From: G020353235 sp035528295
GTDB lineage: Bacteria > Chloroflexota > Dehalococcoidia > Dehalococcoidales > JAUYDJ01
DNA: 29,741 nt
Reading direction: 5' to 3'
Assembly: GCA_035528295.1 (NCBI GenBank)
Contig: DATKYY010000024.1
Location: forward strand, 1-29,741
In this document: positions 14,947 to 21,905 of the stretch, piece after piece
Layout of the letters: each line of letters begins with the position of its first letter
How positions within the stretch are numbered: position 1 is the first letter of the stretch
Position numbers and translations under genes: made by a program
Notes under the pieces: model-generated
Seen by the model: the letters and a program-made list of their open reading frames with translations, nothing else
The model's database searches: none
What the model was told of the DNA's origin: nothing

Positions 14947-14975
14947 TTGACAATCGCCCGGTGGGGCACTAGACT
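14947..14975 (+). promoter_or_regulatory. promoter of the lipoprotein gene
   Basis: TTGACA (14947-14952), a 17-base spacer and TAGACT (14970-14975). Predicted start near 14982 leaves a leader of about 110 bases before the lipoprotein ATG, long enough for a regulatory RNA. Confidence 0.65.
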
Positions 14976-15019
14976 CCAACTATCAAGGACGGGGGCAGGG
15001 AAGATGGGTTAAATCAAGA

Positions 15020-15064
15020 GCACTGGAAACCGCTAACTTAATGGCGGTAGCTGGTGCCCTTTTT
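15020..15064 (+). terminator. terminator-like hairpin inside the lipoprotein 5' leader
   Basis: GCACTGG (15020-15026) pairs with CTGGTGC (15051-15057) allowing two G-U pairs; an inner ACCGC pairs with GCGGT; CCTTTTT follows. It sits between a promoter and the gene's Shine-Dalgarno, with no upstream gene on this strand. GGGGGCA near 14991-14997 can pair with TGCCCTT at the 3' side of the hairpin and would disrupt it, so the leader may switch between two folds. It matches no riboswitch class that I can recognise. Confidence 0.6.
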
Positions 15065-15091
15065 ATTACCCAAAAAACAATATGGAGGTTC

Positions 15092-15778
15092 ATGATGAGA
15101 AAAAGGCGTTTTGTATTTGTAACAGTAATTTTGTCGATTGCGTTGCTTCTGGTTGGTTGCGGTATCTCGGAGGAAGCGTATAACGCGGTAAAAGCCGAGC
15201 GTGATGCGGTTCAGGCACAGGTAACTAACCTGCAGAGCGAGGCCAGCGTGATACAGGCCGAGTATGATGGTTTGAAGGCTGACTATGATGAAATAAAGAG
15301 CGAATTTGAAACGTTGCAAGCTGAGCATGAAGAATTGAGTGCCGGATATGACGAGTTGAATGCCCAATATGAAGAGTTGAGCGAGCAGCTTGGTATCCCT
15401 GTAGAGGGAACAGCCGAAATTATTGAGGCGGATGTAGAACAGGCGTTATTCGAATTAGTAAATCAAGAAAGAATAGATAATGGACTGGATGAACTGGAGT
15501 GGGGTAAGTATCTCTACAAGTCGGCAACAGCCAACAGCCGTGATATGGCCACAAGTGGGCAGCTTGAATACCCGTCACGTGCCGCCGGTAAGGAAATTCA
15601 TCGGGCGGCGGGATATAGCACTACCGATGGGATGGCTAACGCCACCTTAATAATCTGGAAGGGCACCAGCAATTTTGCAGCCAATTTTCTTATCAAGGGC
15701 GCTCGCTATGGTGCCGTAGGAGTGTATAAATCGGGAGATATTTTCTACATTACCTATATGGCTGATTTTTATCAATAG
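15092..15778 (+). CDS. lipoprotein with heptad coiled coil and CAP/SCP-like C-terminal domain
   Basis: A secreted, lipid-anchored protein of 228 residues. A basic start (MMRKRRF) and a hydrophobic helix end in the lipobox LVGC (C23). Residues about 27-95 form a coiled coil of near-exact heptads with tyrosine or phenylalanine at one position (AEYDGLK, ADYDEIK, SEFETLQ, AEHEELS, AGYDELN, AQYEELS). Residues about 107-228 resemble a divergent CAP/SCP domain: LVNQERIDNGLDELEWGKYL, then TANSRDMA, and a final YGAVGVYKSGDIFYITYMAD. The histidines and glutamates of typical CAP cavities are not obvious, so the domain assignment is tentative. GGAGG at 15084-15088 serves tandem ATGs at 15092 and 15095; the second has the better spacing. 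Likely located on the outer face of the membrane. Base composition is more AT-rich than the neighbours. Confidence 0.8.
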   Translation: MMRKRRFVFVTVILSIALLLVGCGISEEAYNAVKAERDAVQAQVTNLQSEASVIQAEYDGLKADYDEIKSEFETLQAEHEELSAGYDELNAQYEELSEQLGIPVEGTAEIIEADVEQALFELVNQERIDNGLDELEWGKYLYKSATANSRDMATSGQLEYPSRAAGKEIHRAAGYSTTDGMANATLIIWKGTSNFAANFLIKGARYGAVGVYKSGDIFYITYMADFYQ

Positions 15779-15846
15779 TGTTTTAATATTTCAGGATTGA
15801 GGCGATGCAGCAGGGCACCAGACCACTGACCAAAGCGTAGCATCAC

Positions 15847-15873
15847 TTGAAAACAAATTAGCACAGTGATAAT
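15847..15873 (+). promoter_or_regulatory. promoter of guaA, probably giving a leaderless mRNA
   Basis: TTGAAA (15847-15852) with GATAAT (15868-15873) at a 15-base spacer; TAATCT at 17 bases is the alternative. The -10 ends 9 bases before the guaA ATG and there is no Shine-Dalgarno, so transcription probably starts at or very near the start codon. Confidence 0.5.
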
Positions 15874-15882
15874 CTTTGATAA

Positions 15883-17571
15883 ATGGAAAGAGTTAAGGGT
15901 AAGGCAAAGCGGGCCGCCGAGAAGAGCCGCCGGGTAACCACCAGTGGTGATATTGAGGTCTCCACCTATCTTGAGATTGCCGAGAAGATAGGCGGGGAGA
16001 AGCCGGCCCCGGCCAAAGAGGCGATACCAACCGTTGAGCGCGAGTCAATTATCGTTATTGATTTTGGCTCCCAGTACAGCATGCTCATCGCCCGCCGCAT
16101 CCGTGAGTGTCAGGTATATTGCGAACTGGTCTCCCCCGATACCCCCTGGGAAAAGATAGCCCCGCTTAACCCCAGAGGATTTATTCTCTCCGGAGGTCCG
16201 GCCAGTGTCTACGAAGCGGGCGCCCCGCTGGCGCCGGCTTATATTTATGAAAAAGACCTGCCGGTTCTGGGCATCTGCTATGGCATGCAGGTCATTGCCA
16301 AGCAGCTCGGGGGCAAGGTATCCCCGGGCACAAAGCGCGAGTACGGGCATGCCGTCCTTCACTTAAGCGAAGTGGACTCGCCGCTTTTTGCCGATTTACC
16401 GTCTTCCATGCCGGTATGGATGAGCCATGCCGACCAGATTGATGCCATGCCCCCCGGCTTCACCCCCCTGGCTTATACCGAAAATTCGCCCCTGGCCATT
16501 ATTGGCAGCAAGCGTGTCTTTGGTCTCCAGTTCCATCCCGAGGTAGCCCACACCCCGGAGGGGAAGAAAATCCTGAGAAACTTTGCCTATCGGGTATGTG
16601 GCTGCCGGGGGAACTGGACGATGGGCAGCTTTATCAATGAGAGTGTGGCGGCCATCAAAAAGCGGGTAGGCAAGGGCCGGGTCATCAACGCCATCTCCGG
16701 TGGGGTGGACTCGTCGGTGGTGGCTACTCTCATCCACCGTGCCATCGGCGACCAGCTCACCTGTATCTTTGTCAACAACGGGCTGCTGCGCCGCGAGGAA
16801 GTGGAGCGGACCTTTAATGTCTTCCGCCTCAACCTGGGCATGAATGTTGTCTTTGTTGAGGCCACGGAGAGGTTTCTTGACCGGCTCAAGGAGGTAATCG
16901 ACCCCGAGACCAAGCGCAAGGTTATCGGCGAGGAGTTTATCCGGGTATTTGAAGAGGAAGCCGGCAAGATAGGCAAGGTTGATTTCCTGGCTCAGGGGAC
17001 GCTTTACCCCGATGTCATTGAGAGCGCCTCCTCCTCCACCAGCGCCCCGGCGCGGATAAAGAGCCACCACAATGTGGGTGGACTGCCCGCCAATATGACG
17101 CTGAGCTTGCTTGAACCGCTGCGCTATCTGTTCAAGGACGAGGTGCGTCAGGTCGGGCTGGAGTTGGGGCTGCCCGAAGAGATGGTCTGGCGCCAGCCCT
17201 TCCCCGGACCGGGCCTGGCGATTCGCATTATCGGTGAGGTGACCAAGGAGAAGCTGGAGATACTGCGCAGTGCCGACTGGATTGTGATGGACGAGATTAA
17301 GACCGCCAAGCTCTACCGCCAGCTCTGGCAGAGCTTTGCTATCCTGACCGATGTCAAATCGGTGGGGGTGATGGGTGACTACCGGACCTACGGCTATCTG
17401 GTGTCTATCCGTGCCGTGACCAGTGATGATGCCATGACCGCTGACTGGGCGCGCCTGCCCTATGAGGTGCTCGCCCGCATCTCCAACCGCATCGTCAACG
17501 AGGTCCCCGGCGTCAACCGCGTCGTCTATGACATAACCTCCAAACCCCCCTCCACCATAGAGTGGGAGTAG
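15883..17571 (+). CDS. guaA: GMP synthase (glutamine-hydrolysing)
   Basis: Converts XMP to GMP with ATP and glutamine. Order of domains: class I glutamine amidotransferase (about 54-235; nucleophile C132 in GICYGMQ, H218 and E220 in FHPE), ATP pyrophosphatase with the P-loop SGGVDSS (272-278), and the C-terminal dimerisation domain ending GVNRVVYDITSKPPSTIEWE. At 562 residues it is about 45 longer than usual. The extra part is an N-terminal lysine/arginine- and alanine-rich stretch (MERVKGKAKRAAEKSRR...) before the normal start IIVIDFGSQYS. No start codon occurs in frame between 15883 and the core, so the extension appears real. It is the first gene of the guaA-purDEBC set. Confidence 0.95.
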   Translation: MERVKGKAKRAAEKSRRVTTSGDIEVSTYLEIAEKIGGEKPAPAKEAIPTVERESIIVIDFGSQYSMLIARRIRECQVYCELVSPDTPWEKIAPLNPRGFILSGGPASVYEAGAPLAPAYIYEKDLPVLGICYGMQVIAKQLGGKVSPGTKREYGHAVLHLSEVDSPLFADLPSSMPVWMSHADQIDAMPPGFTPLAYTENSPLAIIGSKRVFGLQFHPEVAHTPEGKKILRNFAYRVCGCRGNWTMGSFINESVAAIKKRVGKGRVINAISGGVDSSVVATLIHRAIGDQLTCIFVNNGLLRREEVERTFNVFRLNLGMNVVFVEATERFLDRLKEVIDPETKRKVIGEEFIRVFEEEAGKIGKVDFLAQGTLYPDVIESASSSTSAPARIKSHHNVGGLPANMTLSLLEPLRYLFKDEVRQVGLELGLPEEMVWRQPFPGPGLAIRIIGEVTKEKLEILRSADWIVMDEIKTAKLYRQLWQSFAILTDVKSVGVMGDYRTYGYLVSIRAVTSDDAMTADWARLPYEVLARISNRIVNEVPGVNRVVYDITSKPPSTIEWE

Positions 17572-17600
17572 AGTGGGATTTAAACCTTAAAGGGGGGAAG

Positions 17601-17676
17601 TTTGAAGGAGTGAAACTCCTTCAAATCCATTCCTCCCCCTCTCCAAGACAGGAGAGGGGGACACAGGGGGTGAGGT
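17601..17676 (+). repeat. double-hairpin intergenic repeat between guaA and purD
   Basis: Two perfect hairpins stand in tandem: TTTGAAGGAG-TGAAA-CTCCTTCAAA (17601-17625) and CCCCCTCTCC-AAGACA-GGAGAGGGGG (17635-17660). The element continues into GGGGGTGAGGT (17666-17676), the presumed purD Shine-Dalgarno. The same tail follows the hairpins before purE. There is no U-tract, so it is unlikely to be a standard terminator. It may affect mRNA processing or translation. Confidence 0.75.
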
Positions 17677-17678
17677 AA

Positions 17679-18941
17679 ATAAAGATATTAGTCGTTGGGG
17701 GTGGGGCGAGGGAGCATACATTAGTCTGGAAGATAGCCCAGAGCCCCAAAGTTAACGAGATTTACGCCGCTCCGGGTAACGCTGGCACCGCCCGGCTTGC
17801 CCGGAACCTGGACATCAAACCCACTGATATTGAGTCGCTGGTTAGAATAGCTCAGGAAAAGAAGATTGACCTCACTGTGGTCGGTCCTGAAGCCCCGCTG
17901 GCGGAGGGCATTGCCGATGAGTTTATCAAGCGGGGCATGCCCATCTTCGGCGCCACCCAAAAAGCCACCGAGATAGAGTCAAGCAAGGTCTTCGCCAAGG
18001 ACTTGATGCATAAATATAATATCCCCTGTGGCCAGAGCGCCACCTTCTCCGATTATGCTAAGGCTAAAGAGTATGTCCAGAAGCAGACGCCCCCGATTGT
18101 GGTCAAGGCGGACGGGCTGGCGGCGGGGAAGGGGGTAATCGTGGCCGAATCCGTGAAAGAGGCTCTGGACGCCCTTGCCTGGATTATGGAGCAGAAGGCG
18201 CTGGGGGCGGCGGGGGAGCGGGTGTTGATTGAAGAGTATCTAACCGGCCGGGAGATAAGCGTCTTTGCCTTCACCGATGCCAGAAGCGTAGTCCCGATGG
18301 TGCCTGCCTGCGATTACAAGCGGGTTTTTGACGGCGACCGGGGGCCCAATACCGGCGGTATGGGTAGCTACAGCCCGCCGCCCTTTTATACTGAGGCTCT
18401 GGCAAACAAAGTCCAGCAGGATATTATGGTGCCGGCGGTAAAGGCGATGCTCGCCGAAGGCAGAGCCTATCAGGGAGTCCTTTACGGTGGTCTGATAGTT
18501 AACAATGGCGAGCCAAAAGTGTTAGAATTTAATGCCCGGTTTGGTGACCCGGAGGCACAGGTTACCCTGCCCCGGCTGAAGACCGACCTGGTTGATATTA
18601 TGCTGGCGGTAATTAACCATAACCTTGACCAAGTAGATATTGAGTGGAGCCAGGATGCCTGTGTCGGGGTGGTCATGGCTTCTGGCGGCTACCCCGGCAG
18701 CTACCAGACCGGCTTTCCCGTTACCGGCCTGGACGAGCTGGATAAGGATATTGTCGTTTTTCAGGCCGGCACCAGGCTCGGCTCAGGCGGGGAGGTATTG
18801 ACCAGCGGGGGGCGGGTGCTGACGGTAACCGCCCTGGGCAGGACTCTTGCCGAAGCCAGAAAAAAGGTTTATGCTAATATTTCCCGAATCAATTTCAAGG
18901 GTTGTCACTACCGTAAAGACATCGCCGAAATAAAGATATAA
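17679..18941 (+). CDS. purD: phosphoribosylamine-glycine ligase, with apparent AUA start
   Basis: ATP-grasp enzyme that makes GAR from phosphoribosylamine and glycine. Read from 17679 the frame gives 420 codons, the normal PurD length. It starts IKILVVGGGAREHTLVWK, clearly the conserved N-terminus, then APGNAGTA, VVGPEAPLAEGI, the ATP-grasp core (VVKADGLAAGKGVIV), NTGGMGSYSPPP and EFNARFGDPEAQV. TAA precedes 17679 and no ATG, GTG or TTG occurs in frame before GTG 17877, which would delete 66 conserved residues. Initiation must therefore use ATA at 17679 (8 bases from GGGGG, and matching family MKIL) or ATA at 17685 (same spacing from GAGG as in purE), unless the base is a sequencing or assembly error or a mutation. 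It lies in the pur cluster between two hairpin repeats. Confidence 0.93.
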   Translation: MKILVVGGGAREHTLVWKIAQSPKVNEIYAAPGNAGTARLARNLDIKPTDIESLVRIAQEKKIDLTVVGPEAPLAEGIADEFIKRGMPIFGATQKATEIESSKVFAKDLMHKYNIPCGQSATFSDYAKAKEYVQKQTPPIVVKADGLAAGKGVIVAESVKEALDALAWIMEQKALGAAGERVLIEEYLTGREISVFAFTDARSVVPMVPACDYKRVFDGDRGPNTGGMGSYSPPPFYTEALANKVQQDIMVPAVKAMLAEGRAYQGVLYGGLIVNNGEPKVLEFNARFGDPEAQVTLPRLKTDLVDIMLAVINHNLDQVDIEWSQDACVGVVMASGGYPGSYQTGFPVTGLDELDKDIVVFQAGTRLGSGGEVLTSGGRVLTVTALGRTLAEARKKVYANISRINFKGCHYRKDIAEIKI

Positions 18942-18949
18942 AGCTATAA

Positions 18950-19014
18950 TTAAAGAGAGTTAAAGAGAATCAAAGAGAGGCGAAGAGAGGAGAGTCAAAG
19001 AGAGGCGAAGACCC
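18950..19014 (+). repeat. degenerate 10-bp tandem repeat between purD and purE
   Basis: Six 10-base units with the core AAAGAGAG follow the purD stop: TTAAAGAGAG, TTAAAGAGAA, TCAAAGAGAG, GCGAAGAGAG, a 5-base partial unit, TCAAAGAGAG, GCGAAGACCC. The last two full units repeat the third and fourth, which suggests a 25-base duplication. Strongly purine-rich on the plus strand. No gene was seen here. Confidence 0.7.
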
Positions 19015-19023
19015 TGCTCTGAG

Positions 19024-19142
19024 AAGTATTCAGGGGAAGGGGAGTCAGAGGGGCGAAGCCCCTCTCAATAATACTTCCCCTTCCCCTTGTCAAGGGGAAG
19101 GGGATAAAGGGGATAGGGTTCTAAAGATTAAGGGGGTGAGGT
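19024..19142 (+). repeat. double-hairpin intergenic repeat between purD and purE
   Basis: AGAGGGGC-GAA-GCCCCTCT (19047-19065) and CCCCTTCCCCTT-GTC-AAGGGGAAGGGG (19077-19103) are perfect hairpins. An upstream AGGGGAAGGGG (from about 19032) can pair with the same C-rich arm, giving an alternative fold. The element ends in GGGGGTGAGGT (19132-19142), the purE Shine-Dalgarno, 9 bases before its ATG. The layout matches the element before purD, and the first hairpin matches the core of the one before leuD. Confidence 0.75.
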
Positions 19143-19150
19143 AGATAAAA

Positions 19151-19615
19151 ATGCCACTGGTGGCCGTAATTATGGGTTCCAATTCAGATAGTGAGGCGCT
19201 TCAGCCGACTCTGGATATATTGACCGAGCTTGGCATTGAATATGAGGTTGATGTTATCTCCGCCCATCGCACCCCGGAGAAGGCAAGGCAATTCGGCCAG
19301 AATGCCCGCAGTCGGGGGATTGAGGTCATCATTGCCGCCGCGGGGAGAGCCGCCCACCTGCCTGGCGTCCTGGCGAGCTGGACAACCCTCCCCGTTATTG
19401 GCGTACCCCTCGCCCATGGTGAGCTGAAGGGGATTGATGCCCTCTACTCCATAGTCCAGATGCCGGCGGGGATACCGGTCGCCTGTATGGCGCTGGACAC
19501 CGCCGGGGCGAAGAACGCCGCCTATCTGGCGGCGGGGATTCTGGGCTTGAAGCATGAGGATATTCGCCAGGCCTATGAAAAGTATCGAAGCGAATTACAA
19601 GGAGACAGCCGATGA
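19151..19615 (+). CDS. purE: 5-(carboxyamino)imidazole ribonucleotide mutase, catalytic subunit
   Basis: Moves the carboxylate of N5-CAIR to C4 (class I PurE) to give CAIR. The 154 residues show the phosphate-binding VIMGSNSDSE, the catalytic ISAHRTPEKA with the family histidine, AGRAAHLPGVLA, and IVQMPAGIPVACMAL. These fit class I. The partner PurK is not in this window; either it lies elsewhere or AIR is carboxylated another way. The ATG at 19151 has GAGG 9 bases upstream. The stop overlaps the purB start (ATGA), so the two are translationally coupled. Confidence 0.95.
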   Translation: MPLVAVIMGSNSDSEALQPTLDILTELGIEYEVDVISAHRTPEKARQFGQNARSRGIEVIIAAAGRAAHLPGVLASWTTLPVIGVPLAHGELKGIDALYSIVQMPAGIPVACMALDTAGAKNAAYLAAGILGLKHEDIRQAYEKYRSELQGDSR

Positions 19616-20961
19616 TTGAGCGATATTCCCGCCCCCCAATGAAGAGGGTATGGTCAGACGAGAACAAGTTTGATAAGTGGCTGGAGGTGGAGATTGCCGT
19701 CTGTGACGCCTGGGCTGAGCTGGGCGTTATTCCCCGTGAAGCCATACCTAAAATCAAGATGGCGCGCTGTAACCACAAGCGCATGACTGAGATTCTCAGG
19801 GAGACCCACCATGATATGACTGCCTTTATCAGCACCGTCTCCGAGAGTCTGGGTGAGGAATCCCGTTTCATCCACCTCGGTCTCACCTCTTCGGATGTGA
19901 TTGACACCGCCCTCAGCCTGCAGATGGTGGAAGCTACGGAATTATTGACCAGGGACATAAAAGAGCTCGTTTCGGTAGTGGCGCAGAAGGCAATCGAGCA
20001 CAAATATACGCCGATGATAGGGCGCACCCATGGTATTCACGCCGAGCCGCTTTCCTTCGGCTTGAAGCTGGCCTTATGGGTGGAGGAAATGAGGCGAAAC
20101 TTGCAGCGGCTTACCGAAGCCAAAAGAGCGATTGCCATGGGCAAGATATCGGGCGCCGTCGGCACCTATGCCACCGTATCCCCCGAAGTGGAACGGAAGG
20201 CGTGCCAGAAGCTAAAGCTTACCCCCGCCCCGGTATCCAGCCAGATACTGCAGCGTGACCGGCATGCCCAATTCGTGACGGCTCTGGCGATAATGGCCAG
20301 CTCTCTGGAAAAATTTGCCACCGAAATTAGGGGGCTGCAGCGGAGTGAAATACGGGAAGTAGAAGAACCGTTCAGCGTGGGCCAGACCGGTTCCTCAGCG
20401 ATGCCCCACAAGCGTAATCCGGAGCTGTGCGAGCGAATCTGCGGGCTGGCCCGCTTGGTGAGGGGCTATGCCTTGACCTCAATGGAAAATATCGCTCTGT
20501 GGCATGAACGCGACATCAGCCATTCCTGTACCGAGCGTGTTATCATCCCCGATTCCTGCCTGCTGCTTGATTACTCGCTGTCTCTTTTTACCTCGGTAAT
20601 TAAGGGGCTGCAGGTTAATCCCCAGCGGATGAAAAAGAATATGGAGCTGACCAAGGGCCTGGTTTTCTCCCAGCGGGTGATGCTTGCCCTCATTGACAAG
20701 GGAATGAGCCGGCAGAAAGCCTATGCGCTGGTCCAGCGCAACGCCATGGTTGCCTGGAAGGGAAACAAGGACTTTCTGGCTCAGCTCAAGAATGATATTG
20801 AGGTTGCCGATGTCCTGTCGGCTGAGGAGCTCAAGCCGCTTTTTGACTATCACTACTATCTGCGTCATATCGACGAGATTTTTGAACGCTTGGGCTTGAC
20901 CCAGTCACAGTGGAAGGGCGATTTGACCGGACCTGGCGAGCTTGCTCCCCGAGCGATTTAA
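19612..20961 (+). CDS. purB: adenylosuccinate lyase
   Basis: Releases fumarate from SAICAR and from adenylosuccinate, so it serves both the main purine pathway and the AMP branch. The 449 residues have the fumarase/aspartase fold. Visible are the N-terminal RYSRPPMKRVWSDENKFDKW, HDMTAFI, LTSSDVIDTALS, the catalytic IGRTHGIHAEP and the superfamily signature GSSAMPHKRNPELCE with its mobile active-site serine. Length and start are normal. The four-base overlap with purE and the 14-base gap to purC place it in the middle of the compact purEBC segment. Confidence 0.97.
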   Translation: MIERYSRPPMKRVWSDENKFDKWLEVEIAVCDAWAELGVIPREAIPKIKMARCNHKRMTEILRETHHDMTAFISTVSESLGEESRFIHLGLTSSDVIDTALSLQMVEATELLTRDIKELVSVVAQKAIEHKYTPMIGRTHGIHAEPLSFGLKLALWVEEMRRNLQRLTEAKRAIAMGKISGAVGTYATVSPEVERKACQKLKLTPAPVSSQILQRDRHAQFVTALAIMASSLEKFATEIRGLQRSEIREVEEPFSVGQTGSSAMPHKRNPELCERICGLARLVRGYALTSMENIALWHERDISHSCTERVIIPDSCLLLDYSLSLFTSVIKGLQVNPQRMKKNMELTKGLVFSQRVMLALIDKGMSRQKAYALVQRNAMVAWKGNKDFLAQLKNDIEVADVLSAEELKPLFDYHYYLRHIDEIFERLGLTQSQWKGDLTGPGELAPRAI

Positions 20962-20975
20962 GTCAGTTAGGCGAA

Positions 20976-21902
20976 ATGGCGTTGATGAGTAACGGCTCGG
21001 AGGTTTTACTTAAGACAGAGCTACCCCTGCCCCCCTTCTTCCGGGGTAAGGTGCGGGATACCTATGGGCTGGGCAACCTGCTGCTCATTGTGGCTACTGA
21101 CCGCATCTCGGCGTTTGACGTGGTCCTACCCTGCGGCATCCCGGACAAGGGCCTGGTGCTCAATCAGCTTTCCTTCTTCTGGTTCCGGCAGACAGCCAAT
21201 CTGGTGCCCAATCACCTGGTGGAAGCGATTGATGATGTCCGCTTGCTGGACACCTATCTTGCCGAAGCGGAGCGTTTCGCCTACCCCGATTACCTGGTGG
21301 GGCGGTCAATGGTGGTCAGGAAAGCCGAGCGCATCCCGGTTGAGTGTGTCGTCCGCGGTTACCTCTTTGGCTCAGCGTGGCTGGAATATCAGCAAAAGGG
21401 CAGCGTCTGTGGTATTCCCCTGCCTAAAGGCCTGAGGCAGAGCCAGGAATTGGCGGAGCCGATATTTACCCCGACCACCAAGGTGGAGAGCGGGCATGAC
21501 CAGCCGCTGACTATGGGCGAACTGAAGGGGTTGGTGGGGGCAAAGCTGGCCGAGGAGCTAGAAGAGAAAAGCCGGGCGGTTTATAGCTATGCCCGCGGCT
21601 ATGCCCTCCCCAAGGGTATTATCATTGCTGATACCAAAATGGAGTTCGGGCTGGATAATAATCAGGTTATTCTGATTGACGAGCTGCTGACCCCGGACTC
21701 AAGCCGCTTCTGGGATGCGGCGCAGTACAAAGTGGGGCAGTCCCAGCCCAGCTATGATAAGCAGCCGGTGCGCGACTGGCTAGTTAATTCGGGGTGGAAC
21801 CAGGAGCCCCCCGCCCCCATGCTCCCCGCCGAGGTCATCGAGGCGACCACCGCCCGCTACCGCGAGGCTTACCAGAGGCTGACCGGCCGCAAGCTGAGGT
21901 AG
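20976..21902 (+). CDS. purC: SAICAR synthetase
   Basis: Joins aspartate to CAIR with ATP. The 308 residues belong to the longer PurC type, about 70 more than the E. coli enzyme. Motifs include FFRGKVRDTYGLGNLLLIVA, TDRISAFDVVLPCGIPDKG, PVECVVRGYLFGSAWLEYQ, FTPTTKVESGHD and LIDELLTPDSSRFW. I chose ATG 20976 (MALMSNGSEV), with a weak TTAGGCG site just before it; ATG 20985 is possible. A start at 20910 would run inside purB. Its stop is only 3 bases from the stop of hisB on the other strand, so no separate terminator fits between. Confidence 0.95.
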   Translation: MALMSNGSEVLLKTELPLPPFFRGKVRDTYGLGNLLLIVATDRISAFDVVLPCGIPDKGLVLNQLSFFWFRQTANLVPNHLVEAIDDVRLLDTYLAEAERFAYPDYLVGRSMVVRKAERIPVECVVRGYLFGSAWLEYQQKGSVCGIPLPKGLRQSQELAEPIFTPTTKVESGHDQPLTMGELKGLVGAKLAEELEEKSRAVYSYARGYALPKGIIIADTKMEFGLDNNQVILIDELLTPDSSRFWDAAQYKVGQSQPSYDKQPVRDWLVNSGWNQEPPAPMLPAEVIEATTARYREAYQRLTGRKLR

Positions 21903-21905
21903 GTT

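Noticed and set aside
14976..15091. c-di-GMP, T-box or other known riboswitch before the lipoprotein
   Set aside because: No conserved core of these classes could be found by eye; only the hairpin with U-run is supported.
17877..18941. A PurD that truly starts at GTG 17877
   Set aside because: It would lack the conserved VVGGGAREH nucleotide-binding start that is present and in frame just upstream.
17601..19142. CRISPR array or IS ends in the pur spacers
   Set aside because: There are no regularly spaced direct repeats with unique spacers, and no transposase. The hairpins are better described as intergenic repeats.
19395..20027. A 210-codon minus-strand frame over purE and purB
   Set aside because: Its sequence is low-complexity Ser/Arg/Ile of a shadow frame, and purE and purB on the plus strand are unambiguous.
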